64,000 bases of DNA from Gigantopelta aegis (GCF_016097555.1 NC_054703.1:16372890-16436889); one strand, 5' to 3'; shown: positions 19,238 through 31,197, numbered from the stretch's first letter. Translations and numbers: made by a program. The notes: a model not told the origin generated them from the sequence alone.

Positions 19238-19574
19238 TTAAAGGGACATTCCTGAGTTTGCTGCAATTTTTTAAGATGTTATCGACTAACAGAGACTGTT
19301 TTTTCTGCATAAAATATTAGTGGCTCTATATTAAACGTGTTTCTGATCGTTCTAATATTTGTACTAGGTTAAATTTCCTAAAATATTATTTTTCGTACGT
19401 ACGAAATTATTTGAAGACAAAATCCAGTTTGGGCTTCTTACAAATATTAAGACGACCAAAAACACATTGATATTCTAAACAAGAAGATATATTTAATATG
19501 TAAGTTTAATCGTAGAAATATTTTATTAGTCAGAAACATCTTACAATGCAACAAACCCAGGAATGTCCCTTTAA
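19238..19574 (-). mobile_element. TTAA foldback MITE, internally shortened
   Basis: Ends TTAAAGGGACATTCCTGAGT and ...GGAATGTCCCTTTAA. 337 bp against about 390 in full copies, with a deletion after TCGACTAACAGAGACTG. Central palindrome TTTCGTACGTACGAAA present. Confidence 0.93.
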
Positions 19575-19712
19575 TACAACGTGTTTTTGTAAACTGTATC
19601 CTGCAACCAACGTTTTTATTGACAGATTATGATGACGGATAAAGCAAAATCATATCCTGCTACGTTTCCCGTTAACGTTTATGGTCTGCACGATAAAGAT
19701 AACAACTAAGCT

Positions 19713-19815
19713 TAGTTAATGACGTCGGATATCTGCTTTATCCTGTTCAGGCCTAGTGGGAAATTTCCCATTCTTACCTTCACTGGATAAAGCAGATATC
19801 CGACGTCATTAACTA
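19713..19815. repeat. 31-bp perfect inverted repeat with 41-bp loop
   Basis: Left arm 19713-19743 (TAGTTAATGACGTCGGATAT...) and right arm 19785-19815 are exact reverse complements. The loop contains a second small palindrome, GGGAAATTTCCC. Flanking CTTAG/CTAGT do not form a clear duplication. Possibly a MITE or a structured element. Confidence 0.9.
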
Positions 19816-20385
19816 GTTATTCTCTATTTAATTCCAATCAGCCATTACCCAATATTCAAATGACGTATGAATATGCGACGCGTTGTCTTTTTGAATGGAA
19901 ATAACGTCAAACTCGAATGGCGTCATTTTGAACATCCTTACATAAAACTAAACTAGTTTTTAACGTCCTTTGTACCACGCTTTGGTGTCGGTCCATTTGA
20001 TTTTACCTGTGGTATATCCCATAGTTAGACCATGGGCGTGTCTAACCTAAATTTTAGCGATTGCTGAATGGCTGAAGAAAGTTACCCCTACAGGCCACAT
20101 ATAGTTCAGCAGGAAGTAAATTAGGACATTGTTTTAAAACGTAACACTTTCACTAACATTGGTAATAAAGTTACAATATAAATCTGTAAAACTAAAATAA
20201 TAATTCCCCCCCCCCCCCCAACCCAAAACCCCCCAAACTAAAATTAAATATTATTAAATAGTTTCGCTTCATTTTCCATTACATTACTAATCAGCTGCAA
20301 CATTTAAAAGAAGGCACATCTAGTATTGAGGGAATTAGCAGTGATAAAAAGGACGCTTATAAGGGCTGTTACTCTGTTCAGAAGA

Positions 20386-20788
20386 GACCGGCCTCGGTGG
20401 CGTCGTGGCAGGCCATCGGTCTACAGGCTGGTAGGTACTGGGTTCGGATCCCAGACGAGGCATGGGATTTTTAATGGAGATACCGACTCCAAACCCTGAG
20501 TGAGTGCTCCGCAAGGCTCAATGGGTAGGTGTAAACCACTTGCACCGACCAGTGATCCATAACTGGTTCAACAAAGGCCATGGTTTGTGCTATCCTGCCT
20601 GTGGGAAGCGCAAATAAAAGATCCCTTGCTGCCTGTCGTAAAAAGAGTAGCCTATGTGGCGACAGCGGGTTTCCTCTAAAAACAGTGTCAGAATGACCAT
20701 ATGTTTGACGTCCAATAGCCGATGATAAGATAAAAAATCAATGTGCTCTAGCGGCGTCGTTAAATAAAACAAACTTTACTTTTTACTA
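20386..20788 (+). mobile_element. SINE type C, full length with TSD
   Basis: Head ACCGGCCTCGGTGGCGTCGT with a GGGTTCGGATCCCAG B box, the GAGTGCTCCGCAAGGCTCAA segment, shared core and CCAATAGCCGATGATAAGAT tail. Bounded by TTCAGAAGA at 20377-20385 and 20789-20797. Confidence 0.95.
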
Positions 20789-20813
20789 TTCAGAAGACTT
20801 GATATGGCGTATC

Positions 20814-21193
20814 TTAAAGGGACATTCCTGGGTTTTCTGCATTGTAAGATGTTTCCGACTAATAAAATATTTATACGATTAAACTTACATATTAAATATA
20901 TTTTCTTGTTTAGAATATCAGTGTCTGTAAATTCAATGTGTTTCTGGTCGTCTTAATATTTGCAAGAAGCCCAAACTGGATTTTGTCTGTTTAAGATGTT
21001 ATCGACTAACAGAGACTTTTTAATGATTGTAATTACATACCAAATGTATTTTTCAGCATAAAATATTAGTGGCTGTATATTTAACGTGTTTCTGATCGTT
21101 CTAATATGTTTACTGGGTTAAATTTCATTTTATTTCCTAAAATAATTTTTAATCCAGTTTGGGCTTCTTACAAACTCAGGAATGTCCCTTTAA
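20814..21193. mobile_element. TTAA foldback MITE, recombinant copy
   Basis: Begins as a left arm (TTCCGACTAATAAAATATTT) to about 20990, then switches to the other arm in the same direction (AAGATGTTATCGACTAACAG) instead of inverted, and ends TCAGGAATGTCCCTTTAA. TTAA at both limits. The join is between two element orientations, indicating recombination or template switching. Confidence 0.85.
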
Positions 21194-21324
21194 CACCTGA
21201 AATTCAAAATGTTCTCGGCGAAGCATACGATTGAATCGGCCCGAGTCACTCGTACGAGTCGAAGCTTAGAACCTGTTCTATTTTCATACGATTGAATCAG
21301 ACGTTTGGTGACGATAACCAATCG

Positions 21325-21437
21325 GATCACACGGTGGTAATCGTTGCTACTCTAAATTTGGATTCCGTCCGCTTGATACTCGATATTTGGATTCCGTACG
21401 CTCAAAAAGTTTTGCGTGGATTACGGATTTCACCTGT
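21325..21437 (-). repeat. Dispersed repeat R, copy 1
   Basis: Reverse complement of 29767-29910. Contains two 29-bp subunits with CGGACGGAATCCAAAT and TCGAGTATC; the other copy has three. The two copies lie in opposite orientation on either side of the Academ-like element, about 1 kb and 0.7 kb outside it. Confidence 0.85.
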
Positions 21438-21580
21438 CAGAAGACACTATATCAGCGCAGGGAAAACCTCCATTGTGTAAGTATTAGCAGCAATACAAAT
21501 GTCGTAATATTCCAAACACTTCCTCAAATATGCCTTTAGTTAACAGAGAATATTTTATGTTAGCTACGATGCTTTGTTCG

Positions 21581-21930
21581 TTAAAGGGACATTCCTGAGT
21601 TTGCTGCAATTTTAAAGATGTTATCGACTAACAGAGACTTTCTAACGCTTATAATTTCATATCAAATATATTTTTCTGCATAAAATATTAGTGGCTGTAT
21701 ATTAAACGTGTTTCTGATCATTCTAATATTTTTTCGTACGTACGAAATTATTTGAAGACAAAATCCCGTTTGGGCTTCTTACAAATATTAAGACGACCAG
21801 AAAAGCATTAAATATACAGACACTGGTATTCTAAACATGAAAATATGTTTAATATGTAAGTTTAATCGTAGAAATATTTTATTAGTCGGAAACATCTTAC
21901 AATACAGCAAACTCAGGAATGTCCCTTTAA
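21581..21930 (-). mobile_element. TTAA foldback MITE
   Basis: TTAA-bounded copy, TTAAAGGGACATTCCTGAGT to GTCCCTTTAA, with the ATCGACTAACAGAGAC arm first. Part of one arm near the centre is deleted; CGTACGTACGAAAT remains. Confidence 0.93.
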
Positions 21931-21937
21931 AATGTGT

Positions 21938-22440
21938 GTTTTATAACCCGAATCTTTGTTTTCGCAAATAAAATGTAACTATAGCTATTTATTTTTCAGC
22001 GAAAATTATCGTCCCAATGAAGAACAAAAGCTCAATAAGAGTTAAAATATTCAATTATAACTGACCTTTATTGCATTATGAATGAAAATGTGTAAATTAT
22101 CGATGATTTCGTTTTGACTGATACGGACAGAATACAGCTAATACGAATTCCGCTATAGGATGGTACAAATTCCATTCTTTTACACAGTTAAAAATGTAAA
22201 AAAATAAAAAATTCACTATCAATTTACGTTCATTACAAGTACAAGCAGTCTCTACCCCCCCCCCCCCCCCCCCCCATTTCGTTTTATCGTCCACGTGATA
22301 TTTTGTTTCCATCTGCACCTAACATTACAGTTTTACCAAATAAAACCTCACTGGTTTGCCAAGACACCAGGATATAGTTTTGTTAGACAACTAGAGTCAC
22401 GTTTGCTCAGAAGATTTTGTACACTTGGTATAGCAAAAGT
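21938..22440. other. Unannotated stretch with C tract
   Basis: No supported gene. A C tract of about 20 nt lies near 22256-22275. The outer limit of the transposon that follows is uncertain. Confidence 0.5.
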
Positions 22441-22449
22441 GATCTTTGA

Positions 22450-22805
22450 GGCTACTAATCTAGGACATATTTCCCAAAATGTGGCTATTTAATGATGTAT
22501 GAAGCATTTTTGAAGAAAAGCAGTTCACAAACTTTTTCAGGGTGATTTTTAGGTGCTAAAAATTACTAGGGGTGTGAATTTGTAAATTTTTGGCATTTAA
22601 GGGGTCAAAATAGGGGTCAAAGGTCATCAAGTGCAAAATTCTTTTTTTTTCATTATTTGTCCTATTTGACATGTCCTATGCATAAACTAAAACAAAAACA
22701 CAAAATATTAATGCATTTGTGATACATTTAAGGTTATATGTTCATATTTAAAGGAAAATGCATTATTTTTTTTTACAAAAAGCCTGTTTTCTTGAAAACG
22801 GATGA
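22450..22805 (+). repeat. Left terminal inverted repeat of the Academ-like element
   Basis: Shares with the inverted right end CATTTTTGAAGAAAAGCAGT, CTAGGGGTGTGAAT, AAGGGGTCAAAATAGGGGTC, AATGCATTTGTGATA and further blocks, with small indels. It contains GGGGTCAAAGGTCA at 22613-22626, a direct repeat of nuclear-receptor half sites with one-base spacing. Confidence 0.85.
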
Positions 22806-25640
22806 GTTTTCAGATAAAGCAGCAACTTTCCATCTTTTCTTTCTTTTTCACTGTAGCTATGTTTGGTTGGGTCAAAATTAATCAAACTTGCCATTTTTGT
22901 CTTTGAATATTTCCTAGGAAAGGTTAGATACTTCAATACTCTTGTATAGTTTCAATGCATCTTGTTTTTCTTATACTTGAATTATTTCTTGAATGAACAG
23001 TGAAATCCAAGGTCGAGTTGCATTTTGTTTGTTTTGGATAAAAGTAATTAACATTTCTCTTCCTTTTAATACTGGATTTTTTTTAGACAGAACTGACATC
23101 TGATGACTTAATTAGTAACTACCCACATGACACTTCAACAAAGAATTACCAATTTGGTACATCTTGTACATTGCATCATGAAATTACCATGGTCCTAACC
23201 CTACTTATGTACGCTAAATTTAGCCAAATTCTATCGGTTTTGCTCATGAAATGAAAAACAGGTAAGATGGAAAGTAGTTAAGATAGCAAAGGAGCTGTTA
23301 GTATTAAAAATATATGTTGTTGAAATAACTTAAAGTGAAAGTAGTCCCACTCTGACACTTATCTTATCTGAGCCATCAACAAACTGCTATGATGATGCAT
23401 GATTGAGTATCATGACATTCCTTCATATTACTAAGACCTACGTACCTGTTGTTTCTGAAGTTAATGAAACTTCCTATTCTTATTTAGACTGCTTTGATAA
23501 GTATTGAAAGTGTCCTTTTGCTTGGCCTATGTCTGTGCAATATTTCAAAATGATATGTGCTTACTGAAGTCCTTTTTTCAGGTTAACATGGAACCAATTC
23601 TCAACCTGAAGCGTGGGCAAGAGGTGTCTTTTGACAAATGCATAGTATGTCAAGAGGGATCGTCATCACGGTGAAATAAAGGTCTGCTGAGTGCAGCAAC
23701 GTCTACTGGCATCGATTCATTGAAGCAACCCACCGAGTTGAGACAGAAGTTACGAGACTGTGACTTCAGAGAGGCAGTTGACAGACTTGCATCAATATTC
23801 AATGATACGTCTGACGTGCCAAAGCTTTTATATCACAGACTATCTTGTTACACTAAGTACACAAATAAGAAAAGCATACAAAGTAAACAGCGCAGCGAGG
23901 AGGCTATGCTATCTTCCTTTACAACAGATAGAGATGCATATGCACCTCCATTATTACGAAGTCATGTGACAAAAATGGACTGGACATTATGCATATTTTG
24001 TCAGAACGTGGACAAAAAACTGCCAAAAGTGTGTTCTATTAGTACTTTCAACATGAGCACAAAGATAATATCGAAGGCCAAATATGTTCATGTGGTATTT
24101 GTGCGTATTGCTGATGTCAATGACTTAATTGCCGCCGAAGGATGTTATCATCCAAACTGTCTCAAACGATTCTTTCGAGAAGCTGAAACTGCAAAAACGG
24201 ACTGTCTGTCTGCTGATTTAGCTGTCATCTGGTTGGTGTAAGAGTTGCGAAGGCATGCTATGCAAGGACACTTACTTGATTTGTCTGAGGTTTTTAATAG
24301 GTACAAAGAATTAGCAAGTGAGATTGATATTGAAGTTCCATCCTCTTATTTGAGCAGGCTTGCAACATTCAAGGAAACATTGTCCAAGTTTATTGAAGGT
24401 ATCTATGACTTTGTTGTGCTTCGCAATGTTACCCCTACTGACAGAAAAACGCTCCTTATTCCAAACACTCTTCACCATGTACCCCTATCCAATTTAGTTG
24501 TTGATGATTGCATCGACGATACTATCGAGATTTTCAGGCACAATGATGATGATTTCATGAAAATGGTGCACGTTGCTCTTAAACTGCGTGAGGACATAAT
24601 TGCACTTCCTGGTTTCAAAGGTGTAAATGTAAGTGAGACGGCTGAATTAGCATCAGTGCCATCAAGTGTCCATACATTCATTAGCCTTTTACTTGGTGGT
24701 CAATCGCATATCGAAGAAGAGTTTAATGAATGTGCTGTACAGGAACTAGAACTTATCAGAAATAATCGTGTCCTTAGTATTGGACAAGACTTGGTCTTTG
24801 GAGTATGTGGGAGCAAGAAGGCTCCTCCTAAGCAAGTTGGGCTTGGCCTTTCATTGCATGAAGCCACTAGATGTGGAGTGCAGCAAATATGGGAAGAAAG
24901 TGCATTGATGGGTCCAAATTCTGCTGAGAAGGTCATGGATGGAAAATCATATGCCAAGGGTATGAGGGCTCACAAGTTGACGTGGCAAGCATTATGGAGA
25001 CTGTTGCTACCACAGTTGCAAAGTTACCTGGAGGCCAAGGATCCAGACATGGCGCACAGACTTTCAGACTTTCAGAAGCAGCTGAGATGCAGGATGTTGA
25101 GACTATCACTACTGTACTAAGCTCAGAAAGCTTCCTTGGTCATGTAAACCTATTTTTGGAAACCAAGGATGATGATGTGAACTTCAAGGTCTGGTGGCAG
25201 TATCTGTACATGGTGTCCATCTTGCTCAAGTTCATTAGAGCCCGGCGTGAAGGCTTGTGGGATGACCATCTTGATGCATTCCGTTCAATGTTATCATACT
25301 TTCAGAGATATGATCACATCAACTATGCTAGGTAGGGGGCAGTATACTTGTCAGAAATGAATCAACTTCCTGAGGAAGTTGCGCATGAATTCCGCCAAGG
25401 AAACTTTGTAGTCAAGGGTTCAGACAACCTTTTTAACCAGGTAGACCCAGATCACAGTTTAGAATGGTTGAATGGAATTGGAAAGAAAGCTGGATGGGAT
25501 TATTGGCATAACGAAGACAAAATCTGCTCTAAGTCGATGGACTCTTTCATACAATATGCGAGCATGTGTGGCTTCACAAACCAGAGAAATGCTTAATCTC
25601 CACATAGATGATGCTCTGACTCCAACTGAAGCAACCCCTG

Positions 25641-26687
25641 TGTCACGGGGATTCTATAATTCCCGTAACTGAATAAAACACGATTATCAAAATATCTCTC
25701 CTAACTGTATATCTATTAGATCTCTCTGTAACAGGCGGTTAAACCCTAGTATGGCTCGTCTCTAGGTATGATCAGAGATACGATCTTATATAAAGTATAT
25801 ATATTTATAGCACGTTTAGCTCACTAGAAACACAACAAAACACAATACACTTTGGAATCTGTATTAACCTACGCTGACAAATGTACAGCCGTAGTAGTTA
25901 ATTAATAACAACAATAATAACAACCCAGAACTGATCACTTAATTAGTTAATCTCTAGGTGTCTAGTTACACAATATGCGAATCACTTCACCGTTACACCA
26001 CACCCACACGTGTGATAATTGAGAAACGCTTCCAGGGGAACTTAATTAATAAAGGAATTACAGCTCTATTCCTAACTGGTTAATTTTTAGTTAACCCTTA
26101 GTACTCGTTCAGTAACGTGTGATAATTTAGGAACGCTTCCAGGGGAACTTAATTAATAAAGGAATTACAGCTCTATTCCTAACGGGTTAATTTTTAATTA
26201 ACCCTAACTACTCATTCAGTAACCTTGTAACACAGAATTAATACTGGTACCTATCACAATAAAGACAATAACCTACAGTTTACCAAAGTCCAACGGACTA
26301 CGTTCCCTGGGAGCCGTCCGATATCTCTAAAAACTAGCTATTTATTATAAAATCAGAATTCGCCTGGGGGTACAAGGCGGTACCTCCCCCTATCATCTGA
26401 TATTTCACCTCTACTAGAGTCAGTATATTTCTCTCTGATCGTCAGACTTACTGACGCCTTGGTCGCCAAAATCACGGTCGTCGAAACCGCACTCGCAGAG
26501 GTATTACGTAACTACTCGCCACATGGCCTCCACAGATGGACTAAGTGCATATTGGAATACCCGATCGCGCGAAGTATTACGTAACAAGTTGCCCATCTGG
26601 GCTTAAGTGCAATTAAACTGCACACGGCCCTCTAACACAATTAAAATCGCCACAGGCGAAACAAATTTAAGAGCATGTACCGTCACA
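25641..26687 (+). mobile_element. Solo LTR inside the transposase
   Basis: Begins TGTCACGGGGATT and ends ACCGTCACA (TG...CA), flanked by CCCTG at 25636-25640 and 26688-26692, the 5-bp duplication of an LTR retroelement. A TATATAAA box near 25790 and an AATAAA near 25673 are present. No internal region or second LTR exists, so it is the product of LTR-LTR recombination. Without the LTR and one CCCTG the surrounding transposase frame continues, so insertion came after the element was in place. Confidence 0.9.
26010..26222. repeat. ~107-bp tandem duplication within the LTR
   Basis: Two adjacent copies beginning CGTGTGATAATT (26010 and 26116), sharing CGCTTCCAGGGGAACTTAAT and AAGGAATTACAGCTCTATTC, with a few substitutions. 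Confidence 0.93.
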
Positions 26688-28714
26688 CCCTGGCAGGATG
26701 AAACGAGACAATCTTGATGAGAATCGGATTCTGGAGGTTCTTAAAAGGTTCAAAGCTTTCGAAATGGGACAAACATCTGGTCAGCTTGTGAACACTGCGA
26801 CTAAAGATGTTGCCACGTTCGATATACAAGAGTCACTAATTAACGCCGAGAAATTTGGACAGCAGCAGTTAAGTGACTTTGTTTCACAACGGTTGGTAGA
26901 CAGGAGTGTAAAGTTAATGGACCCAATGCACAAAGCAAAGGCTTTAACTTTTAGTTCACTTTATGTGATTAGTAAAGATGCAGCAAAGGAGAAAACAGAA
27001 GTCCTAAAATCAGATAGGCAACTTTTTCAGAGGCTTATTACTGCATATCAAGCCGGTAGACCTGTCGATCTAGATACCATACTGAAGCATGAACTTGTGA
27101 AAGTTCCACTGAGTATTGCAGAGGAAAATGGATCTCTCCGGCCAGGGAATAAGGCAATGCTTGTTGATGTATTGACCAAAGACGTAAATTGTCCACTAGA
27201 AATTGATATTCTCGAGGATGGAAACTCATGCCTGGTAATAGATGGCCAGGCCAGTGTTGTTGCTTTCGGAAAACCCATTGATGCAAAGACTTTTGGGGAT
27301 TACACAGACAAATTTGTAAATCATATAGTTAAGGCTGGTCGGAAGTTTGACCGCATTGATGTAGCTTTTGACCTGTATAAGGACACTAGTACCTCTATCA
27401 AAGATGGCACTAGAGAGAAGCGGAAGAAGAAAAAGTCTTGCTCAATAAGATGTATGGTGGAAAGTAGAGATGTTCCTTTGCCCTCTAATTGGAATGATTT
27501 TTTGGCACTGTCAGAAAACAAAAGAGACCTTGCTGCATTTCTTTCTGAAGAACTCATCAGGGCAGCACCAAGTGGAAAGACCGTTGTAGTTGCTAGGAGT
27601 TCAGAAATGGAGGTAAAAGCTAGCAATCCTGAAATTGACGTCAGCATGCTTAGATCCGATCATGAGGAAGCAGATACTAGAGTATTTCTCCATTGTATTA
27701 ATTCAGTTGCTGATCACATTGTCGTATCAGTACGTGACACAGACATCGCCATTCTTCTTCTGGCTCATTTCAATAAAATGCCATGTGAAAAACTCTGGCT
27801 AAAGGCAGGAACTTCTTGCAAGCCTAAGTATATACCTATTCATGAAATTCATGAAACACTTGCATTCGAACAGTCTATTCTTGATGCCATACTTGCGTTC
27901 CATGCAATAACCGGCTGTGACACGGTGTCATATTTCAAGAGACACTCAAAGAAGACATCGTGGGATGTATTTCTGGAGAACCATAAGCTACTGCAAGAGA
28001 CTGGGAAGTCTGAGAAGTTGTCAGAGAAAGGGGCCAGCATAGCAGAAGCCTTTGTGTGTCGAATTTACAAGGTTCCATATGACTCCATGCGTCAAAGGCC
28101 GTGTGCACCTTTTCTGCAAATGCAAACCACCAGAGGCCTTGTCCCCTACAAGTGATGTAGTCCGACTTCATATTCAAAGAGCAAACTATCAATCGTTTCT
28201 GTGGCGGCAAGCAGATGTTTCTGTCCCTGTGGTGCCATCACCAATATCTTTAGGTTGGAGAGACACAGATGAAAAACGTAAGCCCATTCTCACCACCCTT
28301 CCTCCTGTCCCAAAAGCATGCAGGGAAATAGTTTTCTGTGGATGCACAAAGGGCTGTGTATCCAAAAACTGTTCTTGTAAAAAGGCAGGTAACTTGCCTT
28401 GCTCAGCAGCTTGCAAGTGTTCAGATGGACCAGTTTCTTGCACAAACAGAAAATGACTACTAAGTATAGGACTTAAATTCAGAAACTTGAACAAATTAAA
28501 TTGACTTCAGACTGATACCGAACCAGGCCTAGTGTTATAATTTGGATTTCCGTTGCCTTTGGCTCCATGCTTAATCATGCTGACATCAAGTTTTGAATCC
28601 TCAAGTACATAACTATATGATCAGTGACCACAATGACCTTCCAATATATGCCAGAGAGTAAATTTAAGTATTAAAGAATGTTCTAAATATTTCAAATGCA
28701 GAAAATTAAAAAAC

Positions 28715-29085
28715 TGCACAAATGGGGATGAAAACCCAGCCATTTTGGAGAAAATAGGCTTATTGTAATTTTTTGTGATACATTTGCTTTTAATTATGAA
28801 TGTTAAAACTAAAATATATCACAAATGCATCAATATTTTTTTTTTTTATTTTTTTTTTAGTCTATGCATAGAACATGTCATATAGGACAAATACTGAAAA
28901 AAGAAGAAGAAGAATTTTGCACTTTATGACCTTTGACCCCTATTTTGACCCCTTAAATGGCAAAATTTCGCACATTCACACCCCTAGTCGTTTTCAGCAC
29001 CTACAATTACTCCAGAAAACGTTTGTGAACTGCTTTTCCTCAAAAATGCCTTATGCATTCACATTTTCTGAAAACAGTCCTAGTC
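28715..29085 (-). repeat. Right terminal inverted repeat of the Academ-like element
   Basis: Inverse of the left terminal repeat. The half-site pair TGACCTTTGACCC is conserved at 28927-28939. The T tract near 28838-28858 corresponds to the A-rich part of the left end. Confidence 0.85.
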
Positions 29086-29391
29086 TATACTGAAATGTAA
29101 AAACTACGTACTTCTTCGCCTCTAGTGCTATTACCAGAACGTTTTGGTCCGCCCGTAAAACGCAGAAACTTTCCTTTCCAACTGCATGGTTTCTAGGTGT
29201 AAATAACGCATGCTAGATTATTCGTGGGATTTTTAATAGTATTAATGTTTAATTCATTCTTTTTCTTCTTTATTTCTGTCAGGTGTTGGCAACACTTCGT
29301 TTTTGTTTAGCAATGGGGAACTTTTAATCTGAAACTGGCGAAATTCATGGTATTTCACAGAGTTCTGTCAGTAGATGCATCCATAATGTTT

Positions 29392-29762
29392 CGGGGGGGG
29401 GGGGGGGGGGGGGGGGACGTAGCCCAGTGGTAAAGCGCTCGCTTGATGCGCAGTCGGTTTGGGATCGATCCCCGTCAGTGGGCCCATAGGGCTTTTTCTC
29501 GCTCCAGCCAGTGCACCATAACTGGTACACCAAAGACGGTGGTATGTGCTATCCTGTCTGTGGGATGGTGCATATAAAAGATTCCTTGCTGCTAATCGAA
29601 AAGTGTAGCCCATTAAGTCGCGACATCGGGTTTCCTCCCTCGATATCTGTGTAGTCCTTCACTATATGTCCGACGCCACATAACCGTAAATGAAATGTGT
29701 TGAGTGCGTCGTTAAATAAAATGTGTTGAGTGCGTCGTTAAATAAAAACATTTCCTTCCTTT
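29392..29762 (+). mobile_element. SINE type B, full length, preceded by poly-G
   Basis: GGACGTAGCCCAGTGGTAAA head with A and B boxes, shared core with CATATAAAAGATTCCTTGCT, then the type B tail (TCCGACGCCACATAACCGTA) ending TAAATAAAAACATTTCCTTCC. The tail block AAATGTGTTGAGTGCGTCGT is duplicated. A run of over 20 G replaces the usual GGGGCGGG start. Confidence 0.93.
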
Positions 29763-29766
29763 TAAA

Positions 29767-29910
29767 GGAGGTAATCCGTAATCGACGCAGAACAAACTTC
29801 TTGAGCGGACGGAATCCAAATATCGAGTGTCAAGCGGACGGAATCCAAATATCGAGTGTCAAGCGGACGGAATCCAAATTTAAGGTAACAACGATTACCA
29901 CCGTGGATCA
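29767..29910 (+). repeat. Dispersed repeat R, copy 2
   Basis: Three 29-bp subunits (AAGCGGACGGAATCCAAAT, ATCGAGTGTC) followed by CAACGATTACCACCGTG; inverted relative to 21325-21437. Confidence 0.85.
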
Positions 29911-29925
29911 TGGCACAGATAATCT

Positions 29926-30590
29926 CGACCTTCTGGTAATGGCGGAAAAATCTGTTCGCTTGTCGTCGGCACAGACCCAACAGCTCATAGATTTGTATCA
30001 GGGGCACAACTCTGTGTGGGGTGTGTCCAGTCATTTATAGAAACGTTAGGACAGTCGCTTTATTATCAATAGGTTAGACGTTGCTTTCAAAGAAGCAACC
30101 GGTATAAACCTGCCAAGTAAGTATAATAGCATTGATTCAGTGAGCAGCAACTTGTTTCACTGTAACGACTGCAACGAGCAGATCCTTCCCAGGGTTGTCT
30201 TGAGGGGAGTTAGCTACCTATCTGAAAAGGGGCGTAACTCCAAATAATAATCGACATAAGCCACATAATATATTTATTAAATATCATGTATGTTTGGTAT
30301 ATTTGTTGCGTTCGGTGTTACAGCAAGGATATTTTTCAATGACGTCACGTTTCATATGATTGACAAGTACCGTCTGGCAACACTTCCGATTCAATCGGTT
30401 TCAAATGGTCTATGTAGACACTACCGAGGACCATATACAAAGTACGTATGTGTCGGCAGAGTGTCATCAGTTTGGTGAATTAGTAGAATTCGCTGTACTA
30501 GGTGCCAGAAGTGAAGTCAAACAAAGGTAGACTTCGGTTGATATTCAGAAGTCTACATACTTCACTATGTTTCACCATCTCTATATTTAT
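29926..30590. other. Unannotated stretch
   Basis: No recognised repeat or gene. A 62-codon plus-strand frame at 30290 has no motif to support it. Confidence 0.5.
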
Positions 30591-30602
30591 TACAGTAACG
30601 AA

Positions 30603-30994
30603 AAAGTAAAGTTTGTTTTATTTAACGACGCCACTAGTGCACATTGATTTTTGTTATCTTATCATCGGCTATTGGACGTCAAACATATGATCATTCTGAC
30701 ACTGTTTTTTTTTTAGAGGAAACCCGCAGTCGCCACATAGGCTACTCTTTTACGACAGGCAGCAAGGGCTCTTTTATTTGCTCTTCTCACAGGCAGGATA
30801 GCACAAACCATGGTCTTTGTTGAACCAGTTATGGATCACTGGTCGGTGCAAGTGGTTTACACCTACCCATTGAGCCTTGCGGAGCACTCACTCAGGGTTT
30901 AGAGCCGGTATCTGGATTAAAAATTCCATGCCTCGACTGGGATCCGAACCCAGCCTGTAGACCTAAGGTCTAACCTTGACGCCATCGAGGCCGG
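30603..30994 (-). mobile_element. SINE type C, full length with 12-bp TSD
   Basis: Inverse of the type C order, from the GTTTTATTTAACGACGCCAC tail to the GCCATCGAGGCCGG head. Flanked by TACAGTAACGAA at 30591-30602 and 30995-31006. A short deletion has removed part of the B-box region. Confidence 0.95.
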
Positions 30995-31197
30995 TACAGT
31001 AACGAAGTCCACGTACCTTTGTAAAACTGTTGTATTTCTCCGCCTCGCTTTCTCTTTATCTCGAATGCGTAAGCATATTTTGCTTGTCACAAGAAAGTTG
31101 GTCTAGTTGATCTAAATGCTTTAAAAACATCAAAACATAGTATTCAAAGAAACAAAACAGCCAAGCTTGAGTATTTGCTATTCTGTTTGTCGAGATA

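Larger units (their letters stand above)
23588..28456 (+). pseudogene. Academ-like transposase, XPG-type nuclease and Cys-rich finger
   Basis: Starts at ATG 23588 (MEPILNLKRGQEVSFDKCIV, with a CIVCQ zinc-binding motif). Blocks in order: CIFCQ and GCYHPNCLKRF zinc-binding motifs (23990-24170); a middle region ending in WWQYLYMVSILLKFIRARRE (25190-25250); HEEADTRVFLHC and SVRDTDIAILLLAH, the acidic XPG/FEN-like nuclease motifs (27661-27770); AITGCDT; and a terminal CGCTKGCVSKNCSCKKAG finger to the stop at 28456. Disabling lesions: stops near 23672, 24240 and 25335, frameshifts near 25110, 25520 and 28090, and the LTR insertion at 25641. Similar uncharacterised proteins occur in cnidarian and molluscan genomes. 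The assignment to Academ rests on the nuclease plus Cys8-finger pairing. Confidence 0.72.
22445..29090 (+). mobile_element. Academ-like DNA transposon with long TIRs
   Basis: A 6.6-kb unit. The ends are long inverted repeats (about 22450-22805 against 28715-29085) surrounding a broken multi-domain transposase with an XPG-like nuclease motif and a C-terminal cysteine-rich zinc finger, the combination described for Academ transposons. A 1047-bp solo LTR interrupts it. The exact outer ends and target duplication could not be fixed because similarity between the ends fades gradually. Confidence 0.7.

Noticed and set aside
25641..26687. Intron of the transposase gene
   Set aside because: TG...CA ends and a 5-bp CCCTG duplication fit an LTR; there are no GT-AG boundaries at the limits.
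26698..28155. Intact 485-codon host gene
   Set aside because: It is the middle of a transposase that continues on both sides of an LTR insertion and a frameshift, inside long inverted repeats.
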